Below, piece after piece: positions 5,754-8,326 of a stretch of 8,326 bases of DNA (the stretch's first letter is position 1; each line of letters begins with the position of its first letter). The notes under the pieces were generated by a model. That model worked only from the letters and a program-made list of their open reading frames with translations. It had not been told where the DNA came from and ran no database searches. This DNA comes from an uncultured Spirochaetaceae bacterium. GTDB lineage: Bacteria; Spirochaetota; Spirochaetia; Treponematales; Treponemataceae. A program made the position numbers and the translations under genes. Location: positions 1-8,326 of the forward strand of contig CACXDK010000049.1 of assembly GCA_902766345.1 (NCBI GenBank). Direction: 5' to 3'.

Positions 5754-6566
5754 ATGGCATACAGTGATAACGATAACCGTCAGAAAAAAAATTATAGCAG
5801 AAATAATAACTCTGGTCTTGGACTGGCACTGTGGGTTGCTGCTGCATTAATCCTTTTTATTCTTTTTGTTGTTAATCAGGGAAAAATAATTGCAAATTTA
5901 AAAGCAACTGGTTTTTTTGGCCGTGTTTTCGGTAAAACTCCAACATTTATAGAAAATGCCGATGTTCCTTATTCTTCAGCTGAAAAAAATGATGTAGATC
6001 CACTTTCTAGTGGTTCACTTTCTCTTATTACAACTCCATATTCTACTCCTGAGCAAACTGCTTCTGAGCCTATTCAGCCGTTGTCTCAAGAATTAAATAC
6101 TAAAGATTCGGAAACTGTTTCATCTGTAGGTGGTCCTACAATGAGCATCAAACTGTTTTTTATGGCTATTAATAGTGACGGTTCTGTTACACGCAAAGAA
6201 GTGTCGCGTCAAATGAAAAAGACTTCTAGCCCTCTTGTAGATTCTATTAATGCTCTCATAGCAGGCCCTTCTGTTGAAGAAGAGGCTGCTGGGTGCCGAA
6301 CTCTTGTGTCTAATGGTACGCAGTTAATAGGTGCTTCTGTTTCTAACAGTGTTGCAACTCTGAATTTCAGTACTGAGTTTGAGTTTAACCAGTATGGCAT
6401 TGAAGGCACTCGTGGTCAGCTCCAGCAGATTGTATATACTGCTACTGCATTTCCTACTGTTGAAAGCGTTCAGTTTTTAATTGACGGTGAAAAAAGAGAT
6501 TATCTCGGTAGCGAAGGTGTATGGATTGGTACTCCGCTGTCCCGAGATAATTTTTTGAATTTCTAG
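5754..6566 (+). CDS. Single-pass membrane protein with C-terminal GerMN domain
   Basis: GerMN domains, first known from the spore proteins GerM and from LpqB, occur in many non-sporulating bacteria as extracytoplasmic binding or scaffold modules. From the ATG at 5754 the protein is 270 residues. It has a short polar Asn/Lys-rich cytoplasmic tail (1-20), one membrane helix GLALWVAAALILFILFVV (about 22-40), a Ser/Thr/Pro-rich linker (about 65-130) and a GerMN domain (about 131-250). The domain shows LIAGPSVEEE (168-177), SNGTQLIGASV (186-196), NFSTEF (204-209) and QIVYTATAFPTVESVQFLIDG (225-245), the usual landmarks. A type II (N-in, C-out) topology is inferred. A GTG six codons upstream is possible by reading frame, but the promoter geometry argues against it. 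The gene is monocistronic and convergent with the next gene, sharing the CTAG stop. Confidence 0.86.
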   Translation: MAYSDNDNRQKKNYSRNNNSGLGLALWVAAALILFILFVVNQGKIIANLKATGFFGRVFGKTPTFIENADVPYSSAEKNDVDPLSSGSLSLITTPYSTPEQTASEPIQPLSQELNTKDSETVSSVGGPTMSIKLFFMAINSDGSVTRKEVSRQMKKTSSPLVDSINALIAGPSVEEEAAGCRTLVSNGTQLIGASVSNSVATLNFSTEFEFNQYGIEGTRGQLQQIVYTATAFPTVESVQFLIDGEKRDYLGSEGVWIGTPLSRDNFLNF

Positions 6567-7642
6567 CGTTTTGTAGAATGGCTTTTTAAAATCTTGTTAA
6601 AATACGATTTATTTTTCTGATAGATACTTTCAAATACAGTCATTGTCAAGTATGTGTAAGTTCCATCTCCCATATCCTTCAAAATCTTAAAGTCGCGGGT
6701 AAGATCGCCTGTTTCTGGTTGATAGAACATATTGATTAGGCTGTCTTCTTTGTTTTGTGACTTAAAGCTTCTTTTCTGCCACAAAGCATAAGAGCCTTCT
6801 GTGCTCTGGCTAAGCTTTTTTAACAACAATGCATGGTACTGCTCTGAATATTCTTTATAAATATCAGGTACTTCAATTGTGTTCATTGTAAGCAATGCTG
6901 AGTCTCCAAGCAACCACAAATTTTCCATTGACTGCGACCATTGATCATCTATAGTTATTTTCTGTCCTTCGAAGTCTACAGTAAAAGCTTTTGCGCTTTT
7001 CTTTTTGAACTTTCTTGATTTATCAGATACATCACTTTTTACAGTTTTGAAATCAGTAAAGCTTGTGTCTGATGAACTTGTTAAAATTCCTGTCGTCAAT
7101 ATATCAAGCATTTTTGTGCTGTCTGCACTTGCAATGCTTTGAATATTAAAGATTGGAATTAATGTATTGTAGGTTACTGTTACAAAGCCTCCAAACTGAT
7201 CAAAGGTCTCTTGACTTTTTACAAGTTCGCAGGAAGTGATTTCCTGTTTCTGGCGTCGTTCTGTAAATTCGTACAATAGATCATGCAGGTAGTTTACGAC
7301 TTCTGTATCTTCAAAAGTGTCTGTTGAACCTACAATTCTTTCACCTGTAAGTTCAAAGTGTCGGCTTTCTGGTTTTATGTTTACATAAATTGTAATATCT
7401 CTTTCTGGAGATTTGTTTTTACTGTTTGCAGCTGAATAATATCTGGCTGCATAAGTTGTATCGTCATAATATAGAAAGCCGATGATGGAGTCTGACTTGA
7501 AAGTCTTATCGCTGTAATAGACATACTCACCAGAAAAGTCTGGTGTGTAATAGTGTACTCCCGGAACTGAAAATGCTGGGAATAATACTACAAGCGGGAG
7601 AATAAGACTTAATAAGCCTGCTTTAATGATTTTTGAAGTCAT
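6563..7642 (-). CDS. Exported protein of unknown function, downstream of proS
   Basis: I do not recognise this 359-residue protein. It starts MTSKIIKAGLLSLILPLVV and has a clear Sec signal peptide (basic start, hydrophobic core to about residue 20, likely cleavage after FPAFS near 25). There is no lipobox cysteine, so a soluble periplasmic or surface protein is expected rather than a lipoprotein. The mature part is rich in Tyr, Asp, Ser and Lys, opens with HYYTPDFSGEYVYYSD, and looks like mixed beta structure. A basic KSRKFKKKSAK stretch sits in the middle, and no further strong membrane helix follows. A good Shine-Dalgarno, GGAGG (minus strand, 7653-7649), lies 6 bases before the ATG. The gene starts 15 bases after the proS stop, so it is probably transcribed from upstream of proS. 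Its stop overlaps that of the GerMN gene, and no terminator is visible. Confidence 0.8.
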   Translation of the reverse strand: MTSKIIKAGLLSLILPLVVLFPAFSVPGVHYYTPDFSGEYVYYSDKTFKSDSIIGFLYYDDTTYAARYYSAANSKNKSPERDITIYVNIKPESRHFELTGERIVGSTDTFEDTEVVNYLHDLLYEFTERRQKQEITSCELVKSQETFDQFGGFVTVTYNTLIPIFNIQSIASADSTKMLDILTTGILTSSSDTSFTDFKTVKSDVSDKSRKFKKKSAKAFTVDFEGQKITIDDQWSQSMENLWLLGDSALLTMNTIEVPDIYKEYSEQYHALLLKKLSQSTEGSYALWQKRSFKSQNKEDSLINMFYQPETGDLTRDFKILKDMGDGTYTYLTMTVFESIYQKNKSYFNKILKSHSTKR

Positions 7643-7657
7643 TGTATGCCTCCGTTT

Positions 7658-8326
7658 TTATTCTGCTCGTAATTTTGCAAGCTCTGCGTTTACAATATCT
7701 GCTGTTCTTGCTGCTGCTGATTCAAGAGGAACAAGTTCGGCATTGTCTGCAGAGCGAAGTTTAATTTCAACGTTTGGAAGATTTTTATCGCCAACTGTAA
7801 TTCTTACAGGGAAGCCTATCAAATCCATATCGTTAAACTTAACACCAGGTCGTTCATCTCTGTCATCAAGAAGAACCTGAATGCCTGCTTTTGTAAGTTC
7901 GTCATACAATTTGTCTGCTGCATCTTTCATTGCGTCTTTATATTTAATTGGAACAATAGCAACCTGATAAGGTGCAATACTCATTGGCCAGATAATGCCT
8001 TTGTCATCATGGAAACGCTCAACGATAGATGCAAGAACACGGTCAACTCCAATGCCGTAACAGCCCATTGTCGGTACAGCTTCTTTTCCGTTTTTATCAA
8101 GATATGTTACACCCATGCTTTCCGTGTATTTTTTGCCGAGTTTGAAAATGTGTCCAAGTTCATTACCCTTACGGCTGTAGAAAGTGCCTCCGCAGTTTGG
8201 ACAGCTATCACCAGGTTTTACTGTACGTACATCTACATTCATCCATGCAGTGTAGTCTCTTTCTGGTTCTACATGCTTTATGTGGAATCCTTCTTTTCCG
8301 CTTCCTGCAATTGCATCGTGCATGTC
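7658..8326 (-). CDS. proS: Prolyl-tRNA synthetase, bacterial type, C-terminal part
   Basis: ProS charges tRNA-Pro with proline in the cytoplasm. The last 222 residues are in the window, and the reading frame is open to the right edge, so the ATG near 8323 is internal. Visible landmarks are GDSCPNCGGTFYSR, then GNELGHIFKLGKKYTESMG, where the family has 'G.E.GHIF.LG.KYS'. Class II motif 3 is MGCYGIGVDRVLASIVERF, followed by GIIWPMSIAPYQVAIVPI and the anticodon-binding domain with LLDDRDERPGVKFNDMDLIG and VEIKLRS. The protein ends ELAKLRAE, close to the normal end of bacterial-type ProS, so no truncation at the 3' side is apparent. The catalytic N-terminal half and any promoter are off the right edge. 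Confidence 0.96.
   Translation of the reverse strand, partial: DMHDAIAGSGKEGFHIKHVEPERDYTAWMNVDVRTVKPGDSCPNCGGTFYSRKGNELGHIFKLGKKYTESMGVTYLDKNGKEAVPTMGCYGIGVDRVLASIVERFHDDKGIIWPMSIAPYQVAIVPIKYKDAMKDAADKLYDELTKAGIQVLLDDRDERPGVKFNDMDLIGFPVRITVGDKNLPNVEIKLRSADNAELVPLESAAARTADIVNAELAKLRAE

Noticed and set aside
1..8326. parS site (TGTTTCACGTGAAACA-like) near parAB
   Set aside because: No CACGTG-centred palindrome was seen on reading through the window. The closest strings (such as CACGTC near 4558) lack the flanking dyad.

Overview
The window is AT-rich bacterial DNA that most resembles a spirochaete chromosome, probably a host-associated Treponema. That assignment is inference from protein style, base composition and gene order; no marker gene settles it. 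Nearly all of it is coding. The longest stretch without a gene is the 150-base divergent region at 63-212.

Layout. (1) Bases 1-62, minus strand: the first 20 codons of a gene whose product starts like the Rpn/PD-(D/E)XK nuclease-transposase family; the rest is off the left edge. (2) Bases 213-3972, plus strand: a tightly packed run of five genes: parA, parB, a small two-helix membrane protein (DUF4190-like), a CadD-family membrane transporter and an HD-domain phosphohydrolase. (3) Bases 4022-5664, plus strand: a SpoU-class (TrmH/RlmB-like) RNA 2'-O-methyltransferase overlapping, by ATGA, a secreted or envelope PAP2 phosphatase. The pair ends in a clear intrinsic terminator (5680-5706). (4) Bases 5754-6566, plus strand: a single-pass membrane protein with a GerMN domain. 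(5) Bases 6563-8326, minus strand: the 3' part of proS (prolyl-tRNA synthetase) followed after 15 bases by an unrecognised exported 359-residue protein. The last plus gene and this protein gene meet tail to tail and share the palindromic stop CTAG.

The genes serve housekeeping roles: chromosome segregation (ParA/ParB), nucleotide or signal hydrolysis (HD protein), rRNA/tRNA modification, envelope lipid phosphatase activity and translation. I see no new multi-gene defence system, CRISPR array, tRNA, rRNA or complete mobile element.

The most interesting signal is in expression. The first genes of the three plus-strand transcription units (parA, the methyltransferase, the GerMN gene) each have a sigma70-type -10 element ending only 6-8 bases before the ATG and no usable Shine-Dalgarno. 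This predicts leaderless or nearly leaderless mRNAs. Some operon-internal genes (parB, the DUF4190-like gene, the minus-strand exported protein) instead have good Shine-Dalgarno sites. For the GerMN gene this also decides the start: ATG at 5754, not the upstream GTG at 5736.
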